A DNA stretch of 64,000 nt from Sphingobacteriaceae bacterium DW12 (GCA_000783305.1 JROE01000011.1:1-64000); one strand, 5' to 3'; counted from the first letter of the stretch, positions 25,461-34,679 are shown. Notes: generated by a model not told the origin, from the letters alone. Translations and numbers: made by a program.

Positions 25461-26573
25461 TTAATCCGCTAAATAACTAACAATTAGTTTGGCGGTTTTT
25501 TCGGAAGCACCTGGGGTGCCGAGCTTTTGAGACAGGACCTCATAATTCTCCAGAACACTGTTGCGATGCTCCTGATTATTGATCAGCAAGTCAAGTTCTT
25601 TTGCGATGGTATAATCATTGCAGTCGTCTTGTATGAGCTCAATGACGGATAGATAATTATTGATAAGGTTGACGAGCGAAATAAAACGTACCTTAATAAC
25701 CCACCGTGCTATCATGATTGATAGTGCATTTGCCTTGTAGACCACCACTTGTGGCACCCGGAGTATTCCGGTCTCTAGAGTCGCTGTCCCGCTCGTGACC
25801 ACGGCAGCTTCGGCATTGTTAAGAAGGTCATAGGTCTGATTGAAAACAACCTTTATAGGAAGATCTTGAATATATTGTCGATAGTACGACTCATCAAAGT
25901 TTGGTGCTCCTGCAACTACAAATTGATGTGCAGGAAATAGGTAGTACAAAGCAATCATGTCAGGAAGTATACGTTCAATTTCCATCTGTCTGCTTCCTGG
26001 TAATAAAGCGATTATAGGTCGTTCATTGAGGAGGTTGTCTTCCTGGAAAGTTGGGTTGAATTGATATTGGGCAATAGCATCCAACAAAGGGTTACCCACA
26101 TAATCAACTTTCATACGAAACTTTTTATAAAAATCTACTTCAAATGGAAGAATGCAGAACATGTGATCAACTACTTTTTTTATCTTATAGACCCGTCGTT
26201 GATTCCAAGCCCATACTTTTGGGGATATGTAGTAGCATACTTTAATACCTTGTTTTTTTGCAAATTTCGCGATTTTGAGATTAAAACCAGGGAAATCTAT
26301 TAAGATGACCGCATCGGGCCTATATTGTTGAAGATCTTGTTTGACGGTTTTGAGGTTTTTTGCAATAGCTCCCAAGTTTTTTAATACCTCTACGAATCCC
26401 ATAAAAGCCATTTGGGATGTATGGATTAATGCTTGCTGCGCGGAAGCTATTTGCATCTGATTACCACCAACGATTCTAAATTCGGCTTTTGTATCTTCCT
26501 TTTTTAAGGCATTGATCAGGTTAGCACCATGAAGGTCTCCTGAAGTTTCTCCAGCTATTATATAGTATTTCAT
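25461..26573 (-). CDS. lpxB: Lipid-A-disaccharide synthase
   Basis: 370 residues, as expected. The N-terminus YIIAGETSGDLHGANLINALK is the LpxB signature, followed by VLIDFPGFNLKIAKFAKKQGIKVCYYISPKVWAWNQRRV, LPFEVDFYKKF, YVGNPLLDA and ALLPGSRQMEIERILP, all highly conserved in the GT19 family. The enzyme joins UDP-2,3-diacylglucosamine and lipid X to form lipid A disaccharide at the inner membrane. surE, which often sits next to lpxB in Bacteroidota, is not seen here. The ORF on the upstream side at 26574-26771 is not supported. Confidence 0.95.
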   Translation of the reverse strand: MKYYIIAGETSGDLHGANLINALKKEDTKAEFRIVGGNQMQIASAQQALIHTSQMAFMGFVEVLKNLGAIAKNLKTVKQDLQQYRPDAVILIDFPGFNLKIAKFAKKQGIKVCYYISPKVWAWNQRRVYKIKKVVDHMFCILPFEVDFYKKFRMKVDYVGNPLLDAIAQYQFNPTFQEDNLLNERPIIALLPGSRQMEIERILPDMIALYYLFPAHQFVVAGAPNFDESYYRQYIQDLPIKVVFNQTYDLLNNAEAAVVTSGTATLETGILRVPQVVVYKANALSIMIARWVIKVRFISLVNLINNYLSVIELIQDDCNDYTIAKELDLLINNQEHRNSVLENYEVLSQKLGTPGASEKTAKLIVSYLAD

Positions 26574-26758
26574 TTAAAATCCACTTTCCAATATATGTTT
26601 AAAGATACTCATTATTACAATTAAGATGCAAAAAGAAGGTGTTTTGCATACTTTTTTCACCATAATCGTATTCGTTAGGCAGCGGACGAGGCTGGTAAAT
26701 TGCACAGCGTATAATAGACACTTGTGAAAATATTGACGGATGAACGGGTTAGCACAGA

Positions 26759-26782
26759 AAGGGCCACCCAAAGGTAGCCCTT
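26759..26782 (-). terminator. Terminator after the porin gene
   Basis: AAGGGC-c-ACC/GGT-a-GCCCTT imperfect 10-bp stem with a 4-nt CAAA-type loop, 28 bp past the porin stop. The U-tract on the minus strand is weak. Confidence 0.55.
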
Positions 26783-26809
26783 ATCAAATAAATATTTAAG
26801 AAATCTGAG

Positions 26810-28024
26810 TTAGATTCCGAGTTCCACTTGGAATGTAAAGCCCCATTTGTTGTTGTCCATTGAATTATCATAGTGACCATCTTTAACTAGATAGTTCCCA
26901 TTTAGTTGGAATTTTAGACGGTGTGCCTTCATGTATTTAGTAAGACCTGCTTCTAAAATTTCAGTTTTTTTCTCAAACTGACGAATATCTTTATGTGGCT
27001 CAACATAGGTGTATCGTCCTGCAATTTCATATCCCTTGTTGAATAAATAGCTGATTTGTTGATTGATACCAAATCCTTTGTAAACATATACTTGCTCATC
27101 TTCCATGTTCATGTTGAACGGGTCATTGACATTCCGCTGCATGTACTCAGCTTGGTAGGCAAATCCATTGTACTTGAATATTGCATCGGCAAATACAGTG
27201 CTTAGATCTTTTGCATTTTTAACAAATGCTCCAGTCTGACCACTTAATCTTGTCGTTTTACTGTTATAACTGTAACCACCTCCTATAGATAGTTTAGGTG
27301 TTTCTTCTCTTTCCAAGTCCCCTTCAGAGTAATCACCTGCATTCGTAAATTCGCCTAAGGGGAGGAATTCTACACGGCCAGTATAAGCCAAGCCATTGTC
27401 TGTTGTATTGACAGCCCTTCCTTCTCCCGTTGAGATAGCTCCCTTTAGGTTGATTGGCATATCTCCAATCTTCTTAGATAGATTGGCTGAAAGTCCAAAA
27501 TCTCGATCTACAGAAAAGTTAGCGTTGACAATAGAACGTTCTGCAAATTGGAGTTGGCCGGAAGAATTTACTCGCTGTCTGTTACCTGGAAGTTTGTTCT
27601 GTCCGATACCGATATAAAAATCGTCACTGAAATTATAGAAGATAATTGCATCTCGGACAATATTAGGAATTCCTGAATCGTCAAAATCCTGATCGCCACG
27701 CGTAAAGGCCAGTTGAACTGAATAGCTGATCTTTGGTGTATAAATATACCCATCTATACGCATACGAAGACGTCTTACGCGCGCTTCCCATTCATCGTTT
27801 TGCTCACCATCTAAGGTGTTGGTGTATTTTATCCTATTCTGCATCCTAAATCTAAAATTGGTATAGAATAGAGAGTCTTTACTCGTGAACTGTATACCTT
27901 TAAAATTGAGGATGGTTGCCCTATCATCACGCTCTTGTGCCTCTGTAAGTCCACACATTGCGAGCATGGAACATAAGATTCCTGTCTTTAATAGTGGGTT
28001 TTTGGTAATCTTTAAAAGTTGCAT
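26810..28024 (-). CDS. Outer-membrane porin of the phosphate-selective O/P type
   Basis: 404 residues with signal peptide (ILCSMLAMCGLTEAQ). The mature part has RFRMQNRIKYTN, RRLRMRIDGYIYTPKISYSVQLAFTRGDQDFD, FYIGIGQNKLPGNRQRVNSSGQLQFAERSIVN and a terminal strand ending FTFQVELGI, as in porin O/P family barrels. Substrate is not evident: phosphate and pyrophosphate porins belong here, but many Bacteroidota members are simply called porins. It is followed by aguA 7 bp upstream on the same strand, so the two may share a transcript, though a link to agmatine is only positional. Confidence 0.85.
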   Translation of the reverse strand: MQLLKITKNPLLKTGILCSMLAMCGLTEAQERDDRATILNFKGIQFTSKDSLFYTNFRFRMQNRIKYTNTLDGEQNDEWEARVRRLRMRIDGYIYTPKISYSVQLAFTRGDQDFDDSGIPNIVRDAIIFYNFSDDFYIGIGQNKLPGNRQRVNSSGQLQFAERSIVNANFSVDRDFGLSANLSKKIGDMPINLKGAISTGEGRAVNTTDNGLAYTGRVEFLPLGEFTNAGDYSEGDLEREETPKLSIGGGYSYNSKTTRLSGQTGAFVKNAKDLSTVFADAIFKYNGFAYQAEYMQRNVNDPFNMNMEDEQVYVYKGFGINQQISYLFNKGYEIAGRYTYVEPHKDIRQFEKKTEILEAGLTKYMKAHRLKFQLNGNYLVKDGHYDNSMDNNKWGFTFQVELGI

Positions 28025-28031
28025 ATGTGCC

Positions 28032-29090
28032 TTATATTGCGGGTTCCTGCTGACTTAAACAATGAAAGCTTCCTAGTCCCCAAATGATATCTACCGAGTC
28101 AATACCTACGACATTGCGTGTAGGAAAACATGTTTTCAATATATCCAACGCTATTTGATCATTCACGTCTTTGAATGTAGGCATGACGACCACATCATTG
28201 CCAATATAGAAGTTGGCATATGACGCTGGCAGTCTAGTATCGTCATAGATGACCGGAGAGGGCATAGGTAGTTTGACTATATTCAGTGGTCTGCCGTCTA
28301 ATAATCTAAATGACTTTAGCGTTTCTAGATTCTCTTGAAGCAAATGATAGTTTTCATCCAATGGATTGGACTCAACCACAGTAACGACCGTATCTTCATT
28401 GATAAATCTGGTAATGTCATCAATATGTCCATCCGTGTCGTCCCCCACAATACCATCACCCAACCAAAGCACCTGCTGCTGACCATAATATTCCAATAAA
28501 TACTGTTCTATCTGATCCTTTGTTAGATGCGGGTTACGATTTTTATTCAGAAGGCATGCTGTGGTGGTCAGTATAGTGCCTGCGCCATTGAACTCTACCG
28601 AACCACCTTCCATAACAATAGGGGGAGTGAAGAGTTTAAGACCAAAGTTTTTCGCGATTCTCGTAGGAATTACATCATCAAGATCATACGGAGGGTATTT
28701 GTCACCCCAAGCATTGTAGCCCCAGTCAACGATTGCCTTTTCTCCTGACAGTGTATTCAACAAAAATGCAGGGCCATGGTCACGGCACCAAGCGTCATTC
28801 GTTGGATTTAAGAAAAATTCTACATTAGATAGGTTCGCGCTGACAGCATGTAGATACTGTATAGCGGTTGACTTCATCACTTCATCCGCCACATTGATTC
28901 GCACTTTTTGCGTTTCGGCGACTACTTTGACAAATTGGGCGTAGGGGATATATATTGTTTCCAATTTACCTGGCCACGATTCTTCTTTATGCGGCCAACT
29001 AAGCCACATTGCCTCTTGTTGTGCCCATTCTGCAGGAAAAGAAAATCCTAATGCTTTAGGCGTTGTTGATACGTCTATATCGGTATTCAC
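28032..29090 (-). CDS. aguA: Agmatine deiminase family protein
   Basis: 352 residues. WAQQEAMWLSWPHKEESWPG opens the peptidyl-arginine-deiminase-like fold, NDAWCRDHGPAFLL and VVMEGGSVEFNGAGTILTT carry the substrate-site residues, DGIVGDDTDGHIDDITRF supplies the catalytic His/Asp pair, and GLGSFHCLSQQEPA holds the active-site cysteine near the C-terminus. It converts agmatine to N-carbamoylputrescine, and the next enzyme of that pathway (N-carbamoylputrescine amidase) is encoded 75 bp upstream on the same strand. An arginine-to-agmatine decarboxylase is not in this window. Confidence 0.93.
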   Translation of the reverse strand: MNTDIDVSTTPKALGFSFPAEWAQQEAMWLSWPHKEESWPGKLETIYIPYAQFVKVVAETQKVRINVADEVMKSTAIQYLHAVSANLSNVEFFLNPTNDAWCRDHGPAFLLNTLSGEKAIVDWGYNAWGDKYPPYDLDDVIPTRIAKNFGLKLFTPPIVMEGGSVEFNGAGTILTTTACLLNKNRNPHLTKDQIEQYLLEYYGQQQVLWLGDGIVGDDTDGHIDDITRFINEDTVVTVVESNPLDENYHLLQENLETLKSFRLLDGRPLNIVKLPMPSPVIYDDTRLPASYANFYIGNDVVVMPTFKDVNDQIALDILKTCFPTRNVVGIDSVDIIWGLGSFHCLSQQEPAI

Positions 29091-29165
29091 TTGAGTTGTT
29101 ATGTTTTTTAAAGTAGATCAAGAGAATTCCATCCCCACTTAATGATGCATTTGTAGCTATATTAA

Positions 29166-30041
29166 TTAATCCTCGTCTATAAACCTTTTTGTAATCGGTT
29201 GGTAAGAGTCGATTCTTCTGTCTCTTAAGAATGGCCAGTGTTTACGGAAGAAATCGGATTGCGTAAGATCGAGCTCTATGACCTCCACTTCTTCCTGATC
29301 GTGCGAAGCTAGATATAAGAGCTTGCCTTGAGCATTTGTTGCAAAGCTGCCACCCCAAAATTTCATGGCACCATCTTGTTCATATCCCACTCTATTTACG
29401 CTTACTACTGGCACTCCATTGGCGACAGCGTGAGAGCGTTGGATAGTCTGCCAAGCATTATACTGATCTGCATTGGTCTCGTCATCCTGGTCTGTAGCCC
29501 AACCAATAGCTGTTGGGTAGAACAAAATCTCAGCACCCATCAACGCTGTAATGCGAGAGGCCTCAGGATACCATTGGTCCCAACAGATTAGGATGCCGAT
29601 CTTTCCGAATTTGGTGTCAAAAGTCTTGTATCCTAGATCTCCCGGTGTAAAGTAAAACTTTTCATAAAATGCAGGGTCGTCTGGAATATGCATTTTACGG
29701 TATTTGCCCAAATAACTACCATCAGCATCCAGTACTGCGGTGGTATTATGGTACAATCCCTGCGCTCGTTTTTCAAATAGGGAGGCAATGATCACTACGC
29801 CCAATTCTTTCGCCAATGCAGACAGTGCGTCTGTAGAAGGACCTGGAATAGCCTCAGCTAAATCAAAATTGTCATAGTCTTCTACATCACAAAAGTACAA
29901 TGATGTAAAAAGTTCTTGTAAACATACTATCTGTGCACCTTTAGCAGCGGCTTCTCTGACTTTAAAAATAGCCTTGTCCAAATTTTCTTGCTTGTCTTTT
30001 TTACAAGACATCTGCACAATCCCTACCTTAACTTTACTCAT
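29166..30041 (-). CDS. aguB: N-carbamoylputrescine amidase (carbon-nitrogen hydrolase)
   Basis: 291 residues with the nitrilase triad: glutamate in CLQELFTSLYFCDVED, lysine in LGKYRKMHIPDDP and cysteine in KIGILICWDQWYPEASR. The wording of these motifs, with the YNAWQTIQRSHAVANGVPVVSVNRVG segment, is that of the AguB subfamily. It hydrolyses N-carbamoylputrescine to putrescine, CO2 and ammonia. It sits directly upstream of aguA, so the pair makes putrescine from agmatine in two steps. Confidence 0.93.
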   Translation of the reverse strand: MSKVKVGIVQMSCKKDKQENLDKAIFKVREAAAKGAQIVCLQELFTSLYFCDVEDYDNFDLAEAIPGPSTDALSALAKELGVVIIASLFEKRAQGLYHNTTAVLDADGSYLGKYRKMHIPDDPAFYEKFYFTPGDLGYKTFDTKFGKIGILICWDQWYPEASRITALMGAEILFYPTAIGWATDQDDETNADQYNAWQTIQRSHAVANGVPVVSVNRVGYEQDGAMKFWGGSFATNAQGKLLYLASHDQEEVEVIELDLTQSDFFRKHWPFLRDRRIDSYQPITKRFIDED

Positions 30042-30141
30042 TTCTGTTCTAAAAATTGTTTAACATGCAAAGATAACAATATCGGGCGAGATATGCGTAT
30101 CCGAAATGATGAATGCTGGTCTTTTAAATCAGTCGTATACC

Positions 30142-30180
30142 AAAAAGATGGGGCCCTGAAAATCAAGGCCCCATCTTTTT
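30142..30180 (-). terminator. Terminator after the GH109 gene
   Basis: Perfect 14-bp stem AAAAAGATGGGGCC/GGCCCCATCTTTTT with an 11-nt loop, 22 bp past the stop of the GH109 gene. The U-tract on the minus strand is part of the stem arm. Confidence 0.85.
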
Positions 30181-30201
30181 GGTCATTGGATAATTAGCGG
30201 A

Positions 30202-31545
30202 TTAAAACCCACTATCATCCAACATGAATGTATTCTTTTTGGTCTTCCATTTTCCACCTGTGAAATCAGGGAATGCCAATGTTTTATTACCTTTTTTGAT
30301 AGACTCTGTCGATAGCGGGAATACAGCGCTCATCGTTACTGAATCGTACACGTCGATAGGTGTTTGACGATTTTGCTTTACGGCTTGGATAAATCCGTTA
30401 AATACAAACCAATCCATGCCGCCATGTCCTGAACCATTCGCTACTTCTTCGTATTTTTTCCAAACGGGATGGTCATATTTTTTGACCCACTCAGCTGCAG
30501 GGTCCCAAGCGTGAGGCTTAGATTGGCCTTCGATATGGATACCGTTTGCTACATCCATCCAGATACCTTTGGTTCCTTGTACACGGAATCCGATAGAGTA
30601 TGGTCTAGGTAAGTGTGTGTCATGTGTTAAAAGCATCGTCTCGCCATTTGCACATTGCAACATGGTCTGCGTGATATCCCCGTTTTTGTAATTAAGTTTG
30701 GCATTTGGATGGCCTGGTGATTTACTTTCAATATAAGCGGCTAATCCTCTAGCTTTACTTGAATATGACGTAATGTGAGTGAATCTATTTCCAGCATTGA
30801 CGTCTGCAAAGTGCATGATTGGACCTAAGCCATGAGTAGGGTACAGATCTCCGTCTTGATCCACATTATATTTTGTTCTCCATTGCGCTTCCGAAATAGT
30901 TTGAGGACCAAATTCAACACCTTTACCATAATAGCTTTTACCATCATTGAAAAGAACCTCTCTTAAATCATGCTGGTATCCACCTTCCAAATGAAGGATT
31001 TCTCCAAACAATCCTTGGCGGTGCATGTTCAATACCGCCAATACGTCACGGCGGTATGCTACGTTTTCTAGGGTCATGTAAGGCTTCCCTGTTTGCTCTG
31101 ATGCTTTCACCACGTCCCAATGGTCTTTTACAGTAAGTCCTGCAATAACTTCACATCCTACATAGAGTCCAGCTTTCATGGAATCGATTGCTTGGTCTTT
31201 ATGGAATTCCCACGGGGTAGCAATGATGATAGCATCTAGTTTTTCACTGTCCAGCATCTTTTTGTAAGCATCGACACCACCTGTATATTCTTTCGGTAAT
31301 TTTGCGCCCTTTTTATCGAACTGCTTGCGACATTGTGTTAGAGATTCTTCTTGCGTATCGCAGATAGCCACTATTTCGACATCATCTCTATTCAAAGCAA
31401 TCGCAACGTGGTTACGACCTCTTAGACCAACACCTATAAAGGCAAGTCTCACTTTTCCAGTTTGGGCAAATAAATCTGTACTCGACAAGATTCCTAATCC
31501 AGCTGTAGCCACAGCCGTATTCTTAATAAAGTTTCTTCTATCCAT
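30202..31545 (-). CDS. GH109-like alpha-N-acetylgalactosaminidase (NAD-dependent)
   Basis: 447 residues, the length of GH109 enzymes. It begins with a twin-arginine signal MDRRNFIKNTAVATAG, so it is exported folded. A Rossmann NAD site FIGVGLRGRNHV follows, and EVIAGLTVKDHWDVV, GDLYPTHGLGP (active-site region) and GSGHGGMDWFVFNGFIQAVKQ are the wording of the alpha-N-acetylgalactosaminidase branch of Gfo/Idh/MocA, as in Elizabethkingia NagA. These enzymes remove terminal GalNAc by NAD-assisted elimination/addition in the periplasm. A NahK-like sugar 1-kinase is divergent from it, which fits GalNAc use. Confidence 0.87.
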   Translation of the reverse strand: MDRRNFIKNTAVATAGLGILSSTDLFAQTGKVRLAFIGVGLRGRNHVAIALNRDDVEIVAICDTQEESLTQCRKQFDKKGAKLPKEYTGGVDAYKKMLDSEKLDAIIIATPWEFHKDQAIDSMKAGLYVGCEVIAGLTVKDHWDVVKASEQTGKPYMTLENVAYRRDVLAVLNMHRQGLFGEILHLEGGYQHDLREVLFNDGKSYYGKGVEFGPQTISEAQWRTKYNVDQDGDLYPTHGLGPIMHFADVNAGNRFTHITSYSSKARGLAAYIESKSPGHPNAKLNYKNGDITQTMLQCANGETMLLTHDTHLPRPYSIGFRVQGTKGIWMDVANGIHIEGQSKPHAWDPAAEWVKKYDHPVWKKYEEVANGSGHGGMDWFVFNGFIQAVKQNRQTPIDVYDSVTMSAVFPLSTESIKKGNKTLAFPDFTGGKWKTKKNTFMLDDSGF

Positions 31546-31643
31546 AGCAGTTTGTTACTATTTAAATCAACTAAAAAGTGTGTTTTTTAGTTTTATTGTG
31601 TTAAGTGCATACATTTAAAAGGTTTATAATCACTTAACACAAA

Positions 31644-31651
31644 CAAATATA
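31644..31651 (-). promoter_or_regulatory. -7 box of the GH109 promoter
   Basis: Minus-strand TATATTTG (31651-31644) matches TAnnTTTG, about 100 bp upstream of the GH109 start. The first LacI-type half operator lies just upstream of the -33 position. Confidence 0.55.
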
Positions 31652-31678
31652 TACATAGATTTCTAAAAAACTTTTGTG

Positions 31679-31719
31679 CAATCGTTTGTTCAAAATATCA
31701 AAATTTATGCAAACGATTG
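31679..31719. promoter_or_regulatory. Pair of LacI-type operators, 31 bp apart
   Basis: CAATCGTTTG (31679-31688) and CAAACGATTG (31710-31719) are perfect inverted copies of each other, and each is itself a near palindrome around a central CG, which is the form of LacI/CcpA-family operators. Their centres are 31 bp apart, about three helical turns, so a repressor could bind both on one face of the DNA. They lie between the divergent GH109 and kinase genes. No LacI-type regulator gene is in the window. Confidence 0.65.
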
Positions 31720-31807
31720 ATTTTAATTTTTTTTATTATTTAAATAAGTTATGTTGATATTAGCAAAACTAATCAAGTATAAAAACTAATAATATTTTAA
31801 AAAAGTT

Positions 31808-32929
31808 ATGTCAGATTTGAATTCTGTTAATATAGATAGAAACTTACTTATTGCCAATCAGTTCGCTATCGATGGCGAAGTTATAGATGTTGTTCCCTTC
31901 GGATCGGGCCATATAAATGATACCTTTAAGGTTACTACCAGCGGGACGACAAAGTATTTGTTGCAGCGCATCAATCATCATATTTTTCAGAATGTAGATG
32001 GTCTAATGGAGAATATTAGGATAGTCATCGAACAATTGAAAGATGACTTCAGAAATAAGGGATTGCGTGAAGAGGTTATCAATCAGAAAGTACTCACATT
32101 AATCAGAACAAAGAGCGGGTTGGCTTATTATCGGGATGAGGATGGGGGGTATTGGCGTACCTTTATCCTGCTAGATAATACAAAAAGCTATGATGTAGTA
32201 GAGACTACTACCCAAGCATTCGAAGGGGGGATGGCTTTTGGTCATTTTCAGAAACAGCTATCTAACTTGGACGCACAAAAATTGGTGGAAATTTTACCTA
32301 ATTTCCATAATGTAGATTTTCGACTTTCTAACCTGCATAACGCAATATTGGAAGATAATGCGAATCGGGTAGGAGAGGTGCAGGATTTGCTCGACTATAT
32401 ATTTGCTCTAGAAGGGCGCATGCGTACTATATTAGAATGGGGTAAAGAAGGGAAGTTACCTCTTCGGATTACACACAATGATACCAAATTCAACAATGTT
32501 CTCCTTGATCAAGATGACAAGGCACAGTGTGTTATAGACTTGGATACAGTAATGCCCGGATATATTGCTTATGATTTTGGTGATGCAATCCGTACAATTA
32601 TTAATTCAGGGGCCGAAGATGAGGCCGATTTGGATTTGGTCGTATTGAACATTCCTCTTTTCGAGGCCTATGCTAAAGGGTATCTTAGTGAAGCAAAGGA
32701 GTTTTTGAATGAATATGAAAAAGAATCTTTGTTGCCAGGTGTTTTCCTGTTGCCCTATATGCAAGGGGTTCGCTTCTTGACCGATTATCTAGAAAGTGAC
32801 CATTATTATAAAATTCATTATCCTACACATAATCTGGTCCGGACAAAAGCACAACTTAAGCTGGTGAAAGAATTGGAAAAACATGAAGATCAACTTAAAG
32901 ATATATTAGCACGTGCAATAGGTCAATAA
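31808..32929 (+). CDS. NahK-like N-acetylhexosamine 1-kinase / phosphotransferase
   Basis: 373 residues of the aminoglycoside-phosphotransferase fold. VVPFGSGHINDTFKVTT, LLQRINHHIFQNVDGLMENI and RITHNDTKFNNVLLD (catalytic HND) with CVIDLDTVMPGYIAYDFGDAIRT (metal-binding DxD region) are the pattern of NahK and its Bacteroidota relatives, which phosphorylate GlcNAc or GalNAc at C1. It shares a control region with the GH109 enzyme, which would release GalNAc, so GalNAc-1-phosphate formation is a reasonable role. A general sugar kinase of the same family cannot be excluded. Confidence 0.83.
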   Translation: MSDLNSVNIDRNLLIANQFAIDGEVIDVVPFGSGHINDTFKVTTSGTTKYLLQRINHHIFQNVDGLMENIRIVIEQLKDDFRNKGLREEVINQKVLTLIRTKSGLAYYRDEDGGYWRTFILLDNTKSYDVVETTTQAFEGGMAFGHFQKQLSNLDAQKLVEILPNFHNVDFRLSNLHNAILEDNANRVGEVQDLLDYIFALEGRMRTILEWGKEGKLPLRITHNDTKFNNVLLDQDDKAQCVIDLDTVMPGYIAYDFGDAIRTIINSGAEDEADLDLVVLNIPLFEAYAKGYLSEAKEFLNEYEKESLLPGVFLLPYMQGVRFLTDYLESDHYYKIHYPTHNLVRTKAQLKLVKELEKHEDQLKDILARAIGQ

Positions 32930-33138
32930 TGTGTTCTTTCTTTTCGAAAAATAATAGTAAATTAGAACTCGAAGCATGACATTATTTGTTGTGCTTTTTT
33001 TATGATAAGCGGTTAAGTCCGCCCTTATGTATCTGAACAAGATGCTTGGATGGTCTAATTATCACCGGTTTATAACGAAATTGATGTTAAAATATTTACT
33101 AAAGCCATCAACTGGAGAATGGCAAACTAATCATTCCA

Positions 33139-33789
33139 ATGAAAAATCTATCTATCCGTTATCAAGACCTTCCAATTGGAAGTAAGAATTATTACACCTT
33201 ACATCAAGCTTTTGACGATTTGCCTATCCATTATCTAAGTGAGGCAACATGGGAAGCTGAATATCCCAACAGACCACAAGTGGAGTTTCAAATAATGTAT
33301 ACTGCTGAAGCCCTGTATATCCATTATATGGTAAAAGAGGATTTTGTCAAGGCGAGGTATGTACGTCCTAATGAAGCCGTTTGGGAGGACAGTTGTATCG
33401 AGTTCTTTGTTTCATTTGACAATCGCAACACCTATTATAATATCGAAATGAATCCCTTCGGAACAGGTCTCATTGGGTATGGTACAGCCAATAAGGATGT
33501 TCGTAATCGGTTGAGCAGTGATACCGTGAAAAAAATCAATGCCTACACAGAGGTGAAAAGTATAAATGGAAAAAAGGAGTGGAACACCGTTCTAGAGATT
33601 CCTTACGTTGTCTTCGAACGGGAATCGGCATTGTCTGCTACGTCACTAAAGGGAAAGACGCTACAGGCTAATTTTTATAAATGTGGGGATGAATTACCAG
33701 CCCCACATTTCTTATCTTGGAATCGTGTTGATTTCCCAACTCCTAATTTTCATTTACCGGAATTTTTTGGGAATATCACTTTCGATTAA
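33139..33789 (+). CDS. Carbohydrate-binding family 9-like protein
   Basis: 216 residues with no signal peptide. The wording QIMYTAEALYIHYMVKEDFVKARYVRPNEAVWEDSCIEFFVSFD and YYNIEMNPFGTGLIGYG is that of the Bacteroidota CBM9-like domain proteins (single beta-sandwich). The C-terminus ends with HFLSWNRVDFPTPNFHLPEFFG, also conserved. It follows the kinase gene by 209 bp on the same strand, inside the sugar-use neighbourhood. Its ligand and role are unknown; being cytoplasmic is unexpected for a carbohydrate-binding protein, so an uncharacterised function is likely. Confidence 0.8.
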   Translation: MKNLSIRYQDLPIGSKNYYTLHQAFDDLPIHYLSEATWEAEYPNRPQVEFQIMYTAEALYIHYMVKEDFVKARYVRPNEAVWEDSCIEFFVSFDNRNTYYNIEMNPFGTGLIGYGTANKDVRNRLSSDTVKKINAYTEVKSINGKKEWNTVLEIPYVVFERESALSATSLKGKTLQANFYKCGDELPAPHFLSWNRVDFPTPNFHLPEFFGNITFD

Positions 33790-33798
33790 TCGGGCTGG

Positions 33799-34137
33799 CT
33801 ACTTGTAGACAGATTCCTTTTTGAATTTCTTTACAAGTAGCGCATATACGATTGCTCGATATTTATTTTTGTTGGATTTGCCTACCTGGTCGATGACTTC
33901 AGTGATTGCATTATCCAGTTCGGGGCTATCTTTTAGTCCGAGTTTTTTGACCAGGAAATTTTGCTTTAGCCTATTGAGTTCCTCTTTGTCAGAAGCGGCG
34001 ATTGTCTCTGCGTCGGCCTTATAAATGGATGGGCCTAGGCCTTTGGCAACAGCACGGATTAAAGATTCGTCTAATGACAGGTTCAGCTTTTTGGCCTCGG
34101 CCACATATGCGGCTACTTTTTCATCTAATTTGCTCAT
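33799..34137 (-). CDS. DUF2853 family protein
   Basis: 112 residues. The sequence KLDEKVAAYVAEAKKLNL...LGPSIYKADAETIAASDKEELNRLKQNFLVKKLGL...YALLVKKFKKESVY follows the DUF2853 pattern of small, helical cytoplasmic proteins of unknown function. Convergent with the CBM9-like gene (9 bp between stops) and divergent from the L31 gene. Confidence 0.85.
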   Translation of the reverse strand: MSKLDEKVAAYVAEAKKLNLSLDESLIRAVAKGLGPSIYKADAETIAASDKEELNRLKQNFLVKKLGLKDSPELDNAITEVIDQVGKSNKNKYRAIVYALLVKKFKKESVYK

Positions 34138-34282
34138 AATTCTTCGTTTTTTTAAAGATGTGAATAGATGGATGAATTTATGGAAAGTAGTTGATAATCA
34201 GGTTGTGAAAATTAAAAAAAATATTTAATCTTTATTTTTTTGCTACATTTGGGTTGAAAAGATAAAAATGATACGATAAGTG

Positions 34283-34313
34283 TTGCATTTGAAAGATAGT
34301 ATAATTATCTTTG
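34283..34313 (+). promoter_or_regulatory. Promoter of the L31 gene
   Basis: TTG at 34283-34285 and TATCTTTG at 34306-34313 with a 20-bp spacer; a strong Bacteroidota consensus promoter, 38 bp upstream of the start codon. Confidence 0.65.
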
Positions 34314-34351
34314 CACCTCAATTGTTGAATATAAGTAATCATAGATAAAAA

Positions 34352-34600
34352 ATGAAAAAAGATTTGCATCCATCAAACTACAGATTAGTTGTTTTCAAAG
34401 ATATGTCGAATGACTATGCTTTCATTACAAAATCATGTGTTGATACAAAAGAGACGATTCAGTGGGAAGACGGTAATGAGTATCCTTTAATCAAATTAGA
34501 GATTTCTCACACTTCACATCCATTTTATACAGGTAAAATGAAATTAGTCGATACCGCAGGTCGTATCGACAAATTCCGCAGTCGTTACAACAAAAAGTAA
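34352..34600 (+). CDS. rpmE2: 50S ribosomal protein L31, type B
   Basis: 82 residues. MKKDLHPSNYRLVVFKDMSNDYAFITKSC, GNEYPLIKLEISHTSHPFYTGKMKLVDTAGRIDKFRSRY is the type B (zinc-independent, C-) L31 sequence. Only one cysteine is left, so it does not bind zinc through a CxxC pair. The gene has its own promoter and a hairpin terminator right after the stop. Confidence 0.97.
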   Translation: MKKDLHPSNYRLVVFKDMSNDYAFITKSCVDTKETIQWEDGNEYPLIKLEISHTSHPFYTGKMKLVDTAGRIDKFRSRYNKK

Positions 34601-34630
34601 TTTCTGCTTTAACCTTAAAGCGTATTTTAT

Positions 34631-34660
34631 AATCCCGATAATCTTTATCGGGATTTTTTT
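34631..34660 (+). terminator. Terminator after rpmE2
   Basis: AATCCCGATA/TATCGGGATT stem of 10 bp with a 5-nt loop, then TTTTTT. Confidence 0.9.
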
Positions 34661-34679
34661 GTGTACTTTTATGGCTTCT

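Noticed and set aside
26574..26771. 65-codon frame upstream of lpxB
   Set aside because: No motif, and it overlaps the terminator of the porin gene.
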